Of a stretch of 64,000 nt of DNA, positions 25,208 through 35,119 are shown one piece after another. Origin of the DNA: Qipengyuania vulgaris. GTDB lineage: Bacteria > Pseudomonadota > Alphaproteobacteria > Sphingomonadales > Sphingomonadaceae. The stretch is taken from positions 62,001 through 126,000 of the forward strand of contig CCSI01000001.1 of assembly GCA_000756795.1 (NCBI GenBank), read 5' to 3'. Both the position numbers and the translations under genes were made by a program. The notes under the pieces are model-generated. The model saw only the letters and a list, made by a program, of their open reading frames with translations. It was not told where the DNA came from and did no database searches. How positions within the stretch are numbered: position 1 is the stretch's first letter; the number at the start of each line of letters is the position of its first letter.

Positions 25208-26368
25208 CTAGTTCCGTGGCGCTCGATCCAGAACATAGTCGATCGCAAGGCTGCGCAGCTTGTCCGCCCCTTCGCCGCCACGCGTCGTCAGCATGACCAC
25301 GCCGCGGTCATTTTCCGGCTGGAATACGTAAAAACCGGCGTACCCGTCCATATCGCCACTATGATAGAAAAGGGGAGTTGCCACATCATTCAGGGTGACC
25401 TCCTGACGGTTCAGCCCGAAACCGTAGCTTCGACCTTCCGAAACCGAAATGGCCGCGTCCGTAAGGTCGAGTTCCGGAGTATCTTCCTTGCGATAAGCGC
25501 CCAGTTGAGCAACCAGCAGCGACGAAAGATCGACAGGTGTCGAGAAAATGCCGCTCGCCGCGACCAGCGTCCCCGTATTCCATGGCTGCGTGGCGCGAAA
25601 TGCATCTTCCTTGCGGTAGGGTGTGGCCAGAGCTTTCTCGCCCGCTTCGTCCAGATGAACCATCGTGCGGCTCATGCCATACCGATCGGTGACATAAGAA
25701 GCGTGGAGGGCTTCGAAAGGCATGCCCGAAACCCGTTCGGCGATATATCCCAGCAACGCGTATCCGAGGTTGGAATATTCGTAAGTCTCGCCCGGGGCAC
25801 CCACCATCTCGGCGATAGCGAGGTCCTGCAGCAATTTGTCGGAGGTCAGGGGCTCCAACAGGGGATCATTGCCCTCGCGCGTGATCACCGAGGTGTCACG
25901 CGGCAAGCCTGAGCGGTGTGCGACGAGCTGCCTCACTGTGGCGCTGCCAAGATTTTCCGATACTCGCGAATCTACCGTATCAGGCAAATAGTCGAGTATC
26001 GGGCGGTCGAGGTCGAGTTTCCCCTCCAGGACCAGATTGCGAACAATGATCCCGGTCTGGATCTTGGACAGCGATGCTATCTGGAATTGCGTCGTGGGAA
26101 CCACGGGTTCGCCGGATTGCCTGTCGACTACCCCGTGGCTGACGAATTCCTCGACCCCTGCGGAACTGACAAATGCCATGACGAACGCCGGAACATCGTG
26201 GGCGATTGCTGCCTCTATCCCGGCTTCGGCATAGCGGCTGACGGGTACCGGGTAGTCTCCGGATTTCTGCGTTAAGGTCTCAACCGTCTGGGCGTTGCCA
26301 AAAGCGCTTACGCACAGCACTGCGGCGCCGCCAGCGAGGGCGGCCTTTCGCAACCATGTCACGCTCAT
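25208..26368 (-). CDS. Serine hydrolase (class C beta-lactamase-like)
   Basis: A 386-residue secreted serine hydrolase of the beta-lactamase/penicillin-binding fold. The signal peptide ends near residue 26. The catalytic SxxK is S99-L-S-K, the second motif YSN lies in YEYSNLGYALLGY, and the third is HSG in FYHSGDMDGYAG. Such stand-alone class C-like proteins are mostly peptidases or esterases rather than true beta-lactamases. It starts one base after the ettA stop, so it is probably read from the ettA transcript. Confidence 0.85.
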   Translation of the reverse strand: MSVTWLRKAALAGGAAVLCVSAFGNAQTVETLTQKSGDYPVPVSRYAEAGIEAAIAHDVPAFVMAFVSSAGVEEFVSHGVVDRQSGEPVVPTTQFQIASLSKIQTGIIVRNLVLEGKLDLDRPILDYLPDTVDSRVSENLGSATVRQLVAHRSGLPRDTSVITREGNDPLLEPLTSDKLLQDLAIAEMVGAPGETYEYSNLGYALLGYIAERVSGMPFEALHASYVTDRYGMSRTMVHLDEAGEKALATPYRKEDAFRATQPWNTGTLVAASGIFSTPVDLSSLLVAQLGAYRKEDTPELDLTDAAISVSEGRSYGFGLNRQEVTLNDVATPLFYHSGDMDGYAGFYVFQPENDRGVVMLTTRGGEGADKLRSLAIDYVLDRAPRN

Positions 26369-26369
26369 G

Positions 26370-28043
<1,674 letters not shown>

Positions 28044-28183
28044 CGGGCGAATCCTTGGATGTCTTCAAAGAGAATGGGGAAGTTGGGGTGCCAGATAGTC
28101 GCGGCAGGGCCTCGGGGCAAGGTAGGAGGCGCGAATAAGGAAAGGGGTTGGCATGCGCGCTGGCGCTGGTAGCAAGCGGCCCC

Positions 28184-29539
28184 ATGAAAAGGTCGTTCCT
28201 CGCGCTCGCCGCGCTTTCGCTTTCCGTCCCCGCCTATGCCGACAGTGCAGATGATGCGCTGGAAAGCGACACCATCGCGTGGGATTTCGTCGAGGGTATC
28301 ACCACCGAAGTCGGCCCGCGCATGCCAGGCACCGAGCAGGAAGAGCGCGGGCGGGTGTGGGCGATGGACTGGCTGCGCGCCAACGGCTTCGCCAATGTCG
28401 TGAACGAGCCGTTCGAGATGGAGACCTGGGTGCGCGGGCTGGAAACCGCCGAGGTCACCGCGCCCTTCGCCCAGCCGATGGCGATTACCGCGCTTTCGAC
28501 CACCAGCTCGACCGGACCCGAAGGCGTGGAAGCCGAAGTTGTTTATTTCCCCGCCTATTCCGACCTCGAAGCGGCTGCGCCCGGCAGCCTTGCGGGCAAG
28601 ATTGCCTTCGTCAGCCACGACATGCGCCGCGCGCAGGACGGCTCGCATTACGGCTTTGCGGGTCCTGCGCGCTGGGTGGCGCCTTCGCTGGCCGCGAGCA
28701 AGGGGGCTGTGGCGACCGTCATTCGCTCGGTCGGCACCGACAATCACCGCGTCCCGCACACCGGCACAACCACCTTTGCGGAAGGCGTCGCGCCGATTCC
28801 GGCAGGAGCGCTCTCCAACCCCGATGCCGACAATCTGGAGCGCATGTTCGAGCGCGCCGATGGCCAGCCCATCCGCATGAAGCTGGTCATGACCCCGCGC
28901 GACCTCGGCACGACCATGAGCGGCAATGTCACCGGCGAAATCGTCGGCCGCGACCCCTCGCTGCCGCCGGTCCTGCTTGCCTGCCATCTCGACAGCTGGG
29001 ACCTTGGCACGGGCGCTGTCGATGATGGCGCAGGCTGCGGGATTATCGCGGCGGCCGCCAAGCATGTCGCGGCGCAAGGCCAGCCGCTGCGCACCATCCG
29101 CGTGCTGTTCGCAGGGGCCGAGGAAACCGGTCTGTGGGGCTCGAAGGCGTATGCCGCAGAGCATGCTGACGAGCCCATGTTCGTTGGCCTCGAGAGCGAT
29201 TTCGGGGCAGGGCGTATCTGGCGTCTTGAAAGCAACTTCACCGGTAGCGACACGCCGCTCTATCGCAATCTGGCGGCTGCTGTCGCGCGCTTCGGTGTCG
29301 CGCCGAGCCGCATATTGGCGACCGGCGGTGCGGACCTCAACCTTGTCCGCGAGCAGGAGGGCGCGATCATCGACCTGCAGCAGGACGGTACGCAGTACTT
29401 TGACCTCCACCACACCGCTGACGACACGCTCGACAAGGTGGATCCGGCGGCCCTGCGCCAGAACGTCGCGGTCTGGACGGCAGTGGTCGGCGTGCTCGCC
29501 AACCACGGCGAGGAAATCGTCCTTCCGTCGGCCAATTAG
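28184..29539 (+). CDS. Secreted M28-family zinc aminopeptidase
   Basis: A 451-residue di-zinc peptidase. A signal peptide (MKRSFLALAALSLSVPAYA) is followed by a PA-domain-like insert (about 110-230) and the M28 catalytic domain. All metal ligands are visible: ACHLDSWD (His), AVDDGAGCG (bridging Asp), AGAEETGLWGS (catalytic Glu plus ligand), LESDFGAG (Asp) and DLHHTADDT (His). It would release N-terminal amino acids or dipeptides in the periplasm. ATG 28184 is preferred; the frame extends 12 codons further up. No coupled gene. Confidence 0.92.
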   Translation: MKRSFLALAALSLSVPAYADSADDALESDTIAWDFVEGITTEVGPRMPGTEQEERGRVWAMDWLRANGFANVVNEPFEMETWVRGLETAEVTAPFAQPMAITALSTTSSTGPEGVEAEVVYFPAYSDLEAAAPGSLAGKIAFVSHDMRRAQDGSHYGFAGPARWVAPSLAASKGAVATVIRSVGTDNHRVPHTGTTTFAEGVAPIPAGALSNPDADNLERMFERADGQPIRMKLVMTPRDLGTTMSGNVTGEIVGRDPSLPPVLLACHLDSWDLGTGAVDDGAGCGIIAAAAKHVAAQGQPLRTIRVLFAGAEETGLWGSKAYAAEHADEPMFVGLESDFGAGRIWRLESNFTGSDTPLYRNLAAAVARFGVAPSRILATGGADLNLVREQEGAIIDLQQDGTQYFDLHHTADDTLDKVDPAALRQNVAVWTAVVGVLANHGEEIVLPSAN

Positions 29540-29673
29540 CCACACACCAGGAAGAAGTTGCGTCCATTCCGGCGCGAACCGGTGTGCAGAGACTTGTAAG
29601 CACGCGTCAATTCTTTAAGAATGATTAGGTATTCGGGCCTAGGGAGGGCCTTTGAAAGGTCGGGGGCGACCCA

Positions 29674-30888
29674 ATGCGTGGACAAATTGTGGGATTGATA
29701 ACCCCCACCATGGCGGTGGGGTTCTTCGTGCTTTTCCTGATGCTTTGGCATCGCGGGAAGATGGGCAACTATGTGCTTGCCTTCGCCCTGTCCTACCTTT
29801 TTTTCGCAGCCGGCTTTCTCGTCACACACCTGTCGAATACGGCGGCGCCCTACACTTGGCATCTGACGCAATTTCTCTACACTGTCAGCCTGGTCATGGG
29901 CTCGTGGGGACTTGCGAAACGGGCCAATCAGCCGACGATGCTGGGCGCGTTTCTCATCGTCTACTTGCTGGCTGCGGTCACGCTGGGTGTCGCGATAGCG
30001 GTGGATCCGGATATCGGAACACGCCTCGTCATCGTGAATATCGCCTATGGCGTCATCAAGCTGATGACGATGATGATACTGATCGGCTCAACCCGCCGTG
30101 AGGCAATCGACAAGCTCCTGATTGCGGTCCAGGCCATTATCGCGGCGCAGTTCTTCATCCGGCCGACCCTCACCTTGATGTTCGAACAACAGGTGGCAGC
30201 CGGGGATTATCGCGATTCCATTTACTATTCGATCCTCAATCTTTCTGTCTCGCTGATTTCGGTTGCCGGCGCGCTGGTGCTGGTCGGTGCCTGCATCTAC
30301 GATCAGGTGCGTGCCGTAAGGCAGCGGGCGGAGGTCGATGCGCTGACCGGCCTCAGGACCAGGCGTGCTTTTGAGAACGATGTCGTGGCCATGCTTGAAC
30401 GGGCCAAGGCGGAAGAAATTCCACTATCACTGGTCGTGGCAGACCTCGACCATTTCAAGGCGGTCAATGATGTCTGGGGCCACCAGATTGGCGACCGGGC
30501 GATTGCCGCCTTCGGGAAAGTGATCGAGGAAACAATCAGGGATGGCGACATTGCCGGCCGGATAGGTGGTGAAGAATTCTGCATACTTGCCTGGAATTGC
30601 GAGGGCGAAGCCGCGGTTGCGATGGCGAACCGAATCCGCCAGCGCCTTTCCGTCACGATGATCGAGGGCATGCCCGACAACCACCGCCTCACGGCAAGCT
30701 TCGGCGTGGCCGGACGGGGTGAGGGGGAAGGCTATGGCAAGCTTTTCGCCCGCAGCGACTCTGCCCTGTACCGGGCCAAGGAAAGCGGCCGCGACCAAGC
30801 CATTCTCGATACCAAACGTGCAAAGCCTGCCGACAACGTGACGGAGCTCGTCACCGACGAAAAGCCGCTTCGCGAAGCCCGCAGCTAG
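29674..30888 (+). CDS. Membrane diguanylate cyclase
   Basis: Makes cyclic di-GMP. The 404-residue protein has six or so membrane helices (to about residue 215) followed by a GGDEF domain. The active site reads GGEEF near residue 298, with substrate residues DLDHFKAVND. The inhibitory I-site RxxD (RDGD) lies five residues before the GGEEF, so product feedback is expected. The membrane part is not a recognised named sensor. Its stop shares the palindrome CTAG with the stop of the convergent DUF1501 gene. Confidence 0.93.
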   Translation: MRGQIVGLITPTMAVGFFVLFLMLWHRGKMGNYVLAFALSYLFFAAGFLVTHLSNTAAPYTWHLTQFLYTVSLVMGSWGLAKRANQPTMLGAFLIVYLLAAVTLGVAIAVDPDIGTRLVIVNIAYGVIKLMTMMILIGSTRREAIDKLLIAVQAIIAAQFFIRPTLTLMFEQQVAAGDYRDSIYYSILNLSVSLISVAGALVLVGACIYDQVRAVRQRAEVDALTGLRTRRAFENDVVAMLERAKAEEIPLSLVVADLDHFKAVNDVWGHQIGDRAIAAFGKVIEETIRDGDIAGRIGGEEFCILAWNCEGEAAVAMANRIRQRLSVTMIEGMPDNHRLTASFGVAGRGEGEGYGKLFARSDSALYRAKESGRDQAILDTKRAKPADNVTELVTDEKPLREARS

Positions 30889-32039
30889 ACCAGCAATCCG
30901 GCAATCGGACGATTGTTGCGGCCGGGGAACAGGACGCGCATTGCTTCCTCGGCATCGAGACCGAAATGCTCGGCCAGGGCACCGGCCACCAACGCTTCGA
31001 GAGAAGTGGTCGGGCGCAGGTCCCGACCCTCGTAAAGCTGCGATGGGGCAAGGCCCGGCCAGTCGGCCACGACGCGCCCGCCCCTGATACCGCCGCCCAT
31101 CAGCAAGGCAGCACTCGCGGTGCCGTGATCGGTGCCGCCCGTGCCATTGATCGCGGCGGTGCGCCCGAATTCGGTCACTGCCAGCACCAGCGTGTCTTTC
31201 CACGCCGGGCCGATACCCTTGCGGAAGGCGCCGAGCAGCGCGTCGAGCTTGCCGAAGCCTCGCGCCAGCATGCGCGCCTGGTTGGCGTGAGTATCCCAGC
31301 CAGGCACATCGAGCATGGCAATGCGCGCGCCATCCTTCTCGCGCAGCATCCGGGCGGCGAGCGTACCAGCATCGCTCGCCTTGCGCAGGCTGCCCATCTC
31401 GGTGCCGTCGGCGAGGCCTTCGAGCTCCTGCGCCTGTTGCCACATAGCCGCCAGTTGCGGATCGTCGCCATAGAGTGCGGGGAGGCGCGCGAGCAGTCCC
31501 TCGCTTGCTTGCGGCAGGTTGCTCGGCGCGTAAGTGGTTGCCGGATTGTCGCCGCGCAGGGCCAGCGGCATGGCTGGGGCGAGTGCGACGGCGGCCATGT
31601 CACCGTTATTGGCAAGTCCGACAAGGCGGTTGAGAAATCCGTCCCGCCGCTCGAATGGGCGCGTTGCACCGCTCTCAAGAAGGTTTTGCGCATCGAAGTG
31701 CGACCGCTCACGATAGTCGGTCGCGACCGCATGCGCGACCAGCGCGTCGCCATCGCCATACATTCGCGCCACTTCGCCAAGCGACGGGTGCAGGCGGAAG
31801 GTGCCGTCGAGTTTCGTAGCGTTGGCATAGGTTTCGAGCCAGGCGGCGCGCAGGCTTCGGAAGGCGGGGTCGGCAACCGGCGCGGCGAGCGACAGCCCGT
31901 CGGTTGCCCCGCGCATCACGAGCACGAGAAGGCGCTTTTCGCCGCTGCCTTGCGCGAAAGCCACGCGCGGCCCGAAGGCAGCAAGGGTTCCGGCGGCGGC
32001 GCCTGATGCAAGCAATGTGCGTCTGTCGAGCATGCTCAT
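30885..32039 (-). CDS. DUF1501 protein with Tat signal
   Basis: A 384-residue DUF1501 protein. A Tat-type signal (MLDRRTLLASGAAAG ... AFAQG) precedes an alkaline phosphatase/sulfatase-like fold with RLLVLVMRGATDGLSL, MLDVPGWDTHANQ and TEFGRTAAINGTGGTDHGTASAALLMGGGI. The last contains the metal-binding Asp-His. Members are almost always encoded with DUF1800 proteins; the pair has no proven function. The start overlaps the DUF1800 stop by four bases (ATGA), giving tight translational coupling. Confidence 0.9.
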   Translation of the reverse strand: MSMLDRRTLLASGAAAGTLAAFGPRVAFAQGSGEKRLLVLVMRGATDGLSLAAPVADPAFRSLRAAWLETYANATKLDGTFRLHPSLGEVARMYGDGDALVAHAVATDYRERSHFDAQNLLESGATRPFERRDGFLNRLVGLANNGDMAAVALAPAMPLALRGDNPATTYAPSNLPQASEGLLARLPALYGDDPQLAAMWQQAQELEGLADGTEMGSLRKASDAGTLAARMLREKDGARIAMLDVPGWDTHANQARMLARGFGKLDALLGAFRKGIGPAWKDTLVLAVTEFGRTAAINGTGGTDHGTASAALLMGGGIRGGRVVADWPGLAPSQLYEGRDLRPTTSLEALVAGALAEHFGLDAEEAMRVLFPGRNNRPIAGLLV

Positions 32040-33436
32040 CTCCTCAGCATTTCCGGCGATGCCATCAGCAGGGCGAACCCCATTTCGTTGCTCTCCGCGC
32101 CCGCGATGATGGCGCGAGTGGTTTGCGATAGCGACCCTGGCAGCATTGCCTCGGCCAGTTCGCGCGCGTCCTCGAGGCGCGCAGCCCCGGCAAAGCGCTC
32201 CGCCGCCTCTACCTTGCGCAGAAGCGAATTGGCGCCTGTCCAGCTGGCATCGCGGTCGTCCCAGCCGGCAGGCGAGCCCGGTGTCCACGCTTCCTGTCCC
32301 AGTTCGCGCAGCATGATGGCGAACCTTCGGTCGGCAAGGCGCGGCTCGCCGCCAGCGCGCAACATGGCGAGCGACCAGTCCCAAGGGGTGCGGAATTTGA
32401 GCGGCTCGGCGGCCCAGACCTCGTCCGATTCCACCAGCGTGCGGTAGAGCGTGGGCAAATCGCCTCTGCTGTCGATGAAGCTTTCTGCCAGCCGATCGAC
32501 CAGCGTCTGCGGCGGGGCGTCACCAGTGAAATGACGCGCCAGCTTGGTCGCGATGAAACGCGCGGTGGAGGGATGCTTCGCCAGGTCGTCAAGGATACGA
32601 AGTGCCTGATCCGCGCCGGTGTTCGCATAGCGCTGGCCCAGAATGACCCGCTCACCCGGTTCGTGAATATAGGCGAAGAACGCGCCGCCGCCCGGTTGGG
32701 GAACAGCAGCCTTTGCATAGGGCAGGCCCTGCAGCGTCCATCCGGTCAGGGCACGTGCGAGTTCCTTCACGTCTTCTTGCGTGTAACCGCCGTCCACTCC
32801 GAGCGTGTGCAGTTCGAGGATTTCGCGGCCCAGGTTCTCGTTGAGGCCACGTGAAGGTCCGCCCCGCCGCTGGCGCCGCCTCTCGGCATCGCTGTTCGGT
32901 CCCTGCGAGCGGAACTGGTCGAGATAGGCAAGCATCGCCGGGTGGAGCGCAGCGGCGCGCAGCATGTCGGCGAAATTGCCGGTCACATGCGGGCGGATGG
33001 CTCCGAATTCGTGCGGCCCGACGAGCGCCTTCATCCTGTCCTTGTCTGAAGAAACCGCGAAGTGGTTTGCCCAGAAATGCACCATCCGCTCCATGAAGGG
33101 CGTGTCGCTTTCCAGAGCGAGACGGGCGCGCAGGGCAACGTCGCCGACAAAACGCTGACGCTGCTCCCTCGTCAGTTCCTGTCGCATCGCGCGGATTTCG
33201 TCGGCCTTGCCGTTCCCTTTTTCCTGTGCGTCGCGCAGGTCGGACTGAATGTCGGATGCCTGTTCGACGAGGGCACGAATATCGTCCGCTGTATATTGCG
33301 TATCGCCTAGTGCGGGCGGGGCGGGTTCGTAGTCCTCGATTTGGCCGAGCAGCCAGCCTTTCGCCTCACCCGGGAGCGCGTCTCCGCGGCGATAGCCGAG
33401 CCCGAAGCGGTTCAGGGCGATGGCAATTGGGGTCAT
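32036..33436 (-). CDS. DUF1800 protein
   Basis: A 466-residue DUF1800 protein with the family's landmarks: IALNRFGLGYRRGD at the start, MVHFWANHFAVSSDK, LREILELHTLGVDGGYTQEDV-type NLGREILELHTLGV, LTGWT, and HPSTARFIATKLARHFTGD. No signal peptide is evident, so it may leave the cell with the Tat-exported DUF1501 partner. The ATG at 33436 follows AAGGAG. It leads a two-gene operon with DUF1501. Confidence 0.9.
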   Translation of the reverse strand: MTPIAIALNRFGLGYRRGDALPGEAKGWLLGQIEDYEPAPPALGDTQYTADDIRALVEQASDIQSDLRDAQEKGNGKADEIRAMRQELTREQRQRFVGDVALRARLALESDTPFMERMVHFWANHFAVSSDKDRMKALVGPHEFGAIRPHVTGNFADMLRAAALHPAMLAYLDQFRSQGPNSDAERRRQRRGGPSRGLNENLGREILELHTLGVDGGYTQEDVKELARALTGWTLQGLPYAKAAVPQPGGGAFFAYIHEPGERVILGQRYANTGADQALRILDDLAKHPSTARFIATKLARHFTGDAPPQTLVDRLAESFIDSRGDLPTLYRTLVESDEVWAAEPLKFRTPWDWSLAMLRAGGEPRLADRRFAIMLRELGQEAWTPGSPAGWDDRDASWTGANSLLRKVEAAERFAGAARLEDARELAEAMLPGSLSQTTRAIIAGAESNEMGFALLMASPEMLRR

Positions 33437-33487
33437 CGAACTCCTTCCTTGCAAGACAACGCGTCGCGTCCTTGCAGGTCCCCCAAC

Positions 33488-34825
33488 TCAAGCGAAGTCC
33501 CTGCGTATGAGCCCAGGCATGAATGCCACCTGTAAGACAGCTCGCGCCACGAGGAAGAGGCTGAAAGACAGCCACAATCCGTGGCTCCCCATTGGCCAGC
33601 TTAGCCATAGCGACACGCCGTAGACCGCTGCTGCACCCACCATCGTCAAGAGCAGTTTGCGCGTCCAGCTTGCGCCCACATAAACGCCGTCCAGCACGAA
33701 ACCGGCCAGCCCGAGGAAGGGGATGAGAATGAGCCATGACCCCAGTTCCTGTGCGGCATCGCGCACCGCGTCGGTAGCCGCGAAGCTGGTGAGGATAGGA
33801 TCGGCAAACAGCGCGAAACAGAGCGCCACAAGTGCAGCAGTTGCCATGCCTCGCCACAGGATGGCGCGGATGTAACCGGTGAACCCCGCGCGGTCCTTCT
33901 CGCCCATGCGCTCGCCATTCAAGACCTGCGCGGCGTTCTCGAAGCCGTCGAGTAGCAGCGCGGTGAGGATGAAGAGCTGGTAGATGATGCCGTTGGCCGC
34001 CAGTTCGACCGCGCCGCGCTCCGCCGAAAGGCGCGTAATGCCCGCCAGCGCAATGACCAGCACCACCGTGCGCAGGAAAAGGTCGCGATTGACCGAGAGG
34101 AACGGCTTCAATTCGGACAGTTTCGCTACGCCGCCTGCCTTCGCGCGGGCCAGCAGCGCTGCCCCTTGCGCGCCGCCCAAAAGGATGAAGCCAAGCACCG
34201 CCAGCTTGGCGAATTCGGCAATGACGCTCGACCAGCCAATGCCGGCAATGCCCCAGTCGAGGCCGAGCACGAACCACAGACCCAGCCCGACATTGAGGAG
34301 GTTGTAGCCGATTTCGACCAGCAAGACGGTCTTCATACGGCGCTGGCCGACAAGGAAGCCGATCATGGCGAAATTCGCCATCACCGCGGGCGCGCTCCAG
34401 TAGCGGATGTCGGCATAGGTGCGTGCAGCCTCGCGCACTTCGCCATCCGCGCCCAGCGCATCAAGCGCGAAGGGCAGCAGCAGCGGCTTGGCGAGCAGCA
34501 GCATCGCGGCGATGGCGAGACCCACCAGCAGTCCTCGCAGCAACACCAAAGCCTGCGCTTCAGCACCGGAGCGCGTGCCCTCCTGCGCCACCAGCCCGGT
34601 CGTACCGGTCTTGAGAAAGTTCATCACCGTGAACAGCACCGCGAAGAGCCGCGCGCCGACATCGACCGCCCCTTGCGTCGGCGCGTCGCCCAGCCGTCCG
34701 ACAATCCACATGTCGCCAATGCCGATGAGCGCGGTGGCCACATTTGTCACCATCGCCGGCAGGGCAATCGCCCAGATGGCGCGCGTATCGAGCGGTGGGG
34801 AAGGGGAGGCGGTGGTGGTCGTCAC
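33488..34825 (-). CDS. MATE-family multidrug/toxin exporter (DinF-like)
   Basis: A 445-residue transporter with twelve hydrophobic helices in two pseudo-repeats. Typical MATE features are the opening AIWAIALPAMVTNVATALIGIGDMWIVGRLGD (family helix 1 with its Asp; residues about 14-45) and the YLLNVGLGLWFVLGLDWGIAGIGWS-like repeat in the middle. It exports cationic drugs or metabolites using Na+ or H+. The start is a GTG at 34825 after AGGGGAG; the apparent longer frame is the tRNA-Pro gene read as protein. The tRNA ends only 28 bases upstream, so processing of a joint transcript is possible. Confidence 0.9.
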   Translation of the reverse strand: MTTTTASPSPPLDTRAIWAIALPAMVTNVATALIGIGDMWIVGRLGDAPTQGAVDVGARLFAVLFTVMNFLKTGTTGLVAQEGTRSGAEAQALVLLRGLLVGLAIAAMLLLAKPLLLPFALDALGADGEVREAARTYADIRYWSAPAVMANFAMIGFLVGQRRMKTVLLVEIGYNLLNVGLGLWFVLGLDWGIAGIGWSSVIAEFAKLAVLGFILLGGAQGAALLARAKAGGVAKLSELKPFLSVNRDLFLRTVVLVIALAGITRLSAERGAVELAANGIIYQLFILTALLLDGFENAAQVLNGERMGEKDRAGFTGYIRAILWRGMATAALVALCFALFADPILTSFAATDAVRDAAQELGSWLILIPFLGLAGFVLDGVYVGASWTRKLLLTMVGAAAVYGVSLWLSWPMGSHGLWLSFSLFLVARAVLQVAFMPGLIRRDFA

Positions 34826-34853
34826 TACTCGCTCCCCTGCAATGTTCAACGTG

Positions 34854-34930
34854 TGGTCGGGGAGACTGGATTCGAACCAGCGACCCCCTGTACCCAAAAC
34901 AGGTGCGCTACCAGGCTGCGCCACTCCCCG
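34854..34930 (-). tRNA. tRNA-Pro (anticodon TGG)
   Basis: A 77-nt tRNA with encoded CCA. The acceptor stem CGGGGAG pairs with CTCCCCG, the anticodon loop TTTGGGT gives TGG, and the T arm GCTGGTTCGAATCCAGT is canonical. It reads the wobble-expanded proline codons. Confidence 0.95.
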
Positions 34931-34963
34931 ACACATACGTCGAACTTCCGGCCGGACGGCGGT

Positions 34964-35040
34964 TGGTAGGCCCGGCAGGACTCGAACCCGCGACCTAGCC
35001 GTTATGAGCGGCCAGCTCTAACCAACTGAGCTACGGGCCC
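34964..35040 (-). tRNA. tRNA with CAT anticodon, probably tRNA-Ile2 (lysidine)
   Basis: A 77-nt tRNA with CCA. Acceptor GGGCCCG/CGGGCCT, anticodon loop CTCATAA, T arm GCGGGTTCGAGTCCTGC. The CAT anticodon could be elongator Met or the TilS-modified Ile2 species; C4-G69 and C5-G68 in the acceptor are TilS-favouring pairs, and the stem differs from alphaproteobacterial elongator tRNA-Met, so Ile2 is preferred. It lies 33 bases upstream of tRNA-Pro(TGG). Confidence 0.88.
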
Positions 35041-35119
35041 CCGCCAACCGTCCGTGAAGGCGAAGACGCCGCCTAGCCGCGCGGCTGGCATGGCGCAAGC
35101 GGCTTTGGTCGGGTTTTGC

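Noticed and set aside
30885-30888. Convergent stops sharing the palindrome CTAG
   Set aside because: A curiosity of tight packing; four-base convergent overlaps also occur at 8789-8792 and 61072-61075, so no special function is claimed.
34826-34936. N-terminal extension of the MATE exporter frame
   Set aside because: These codons are the tRNA-Pro(TGG) gene read as protein.
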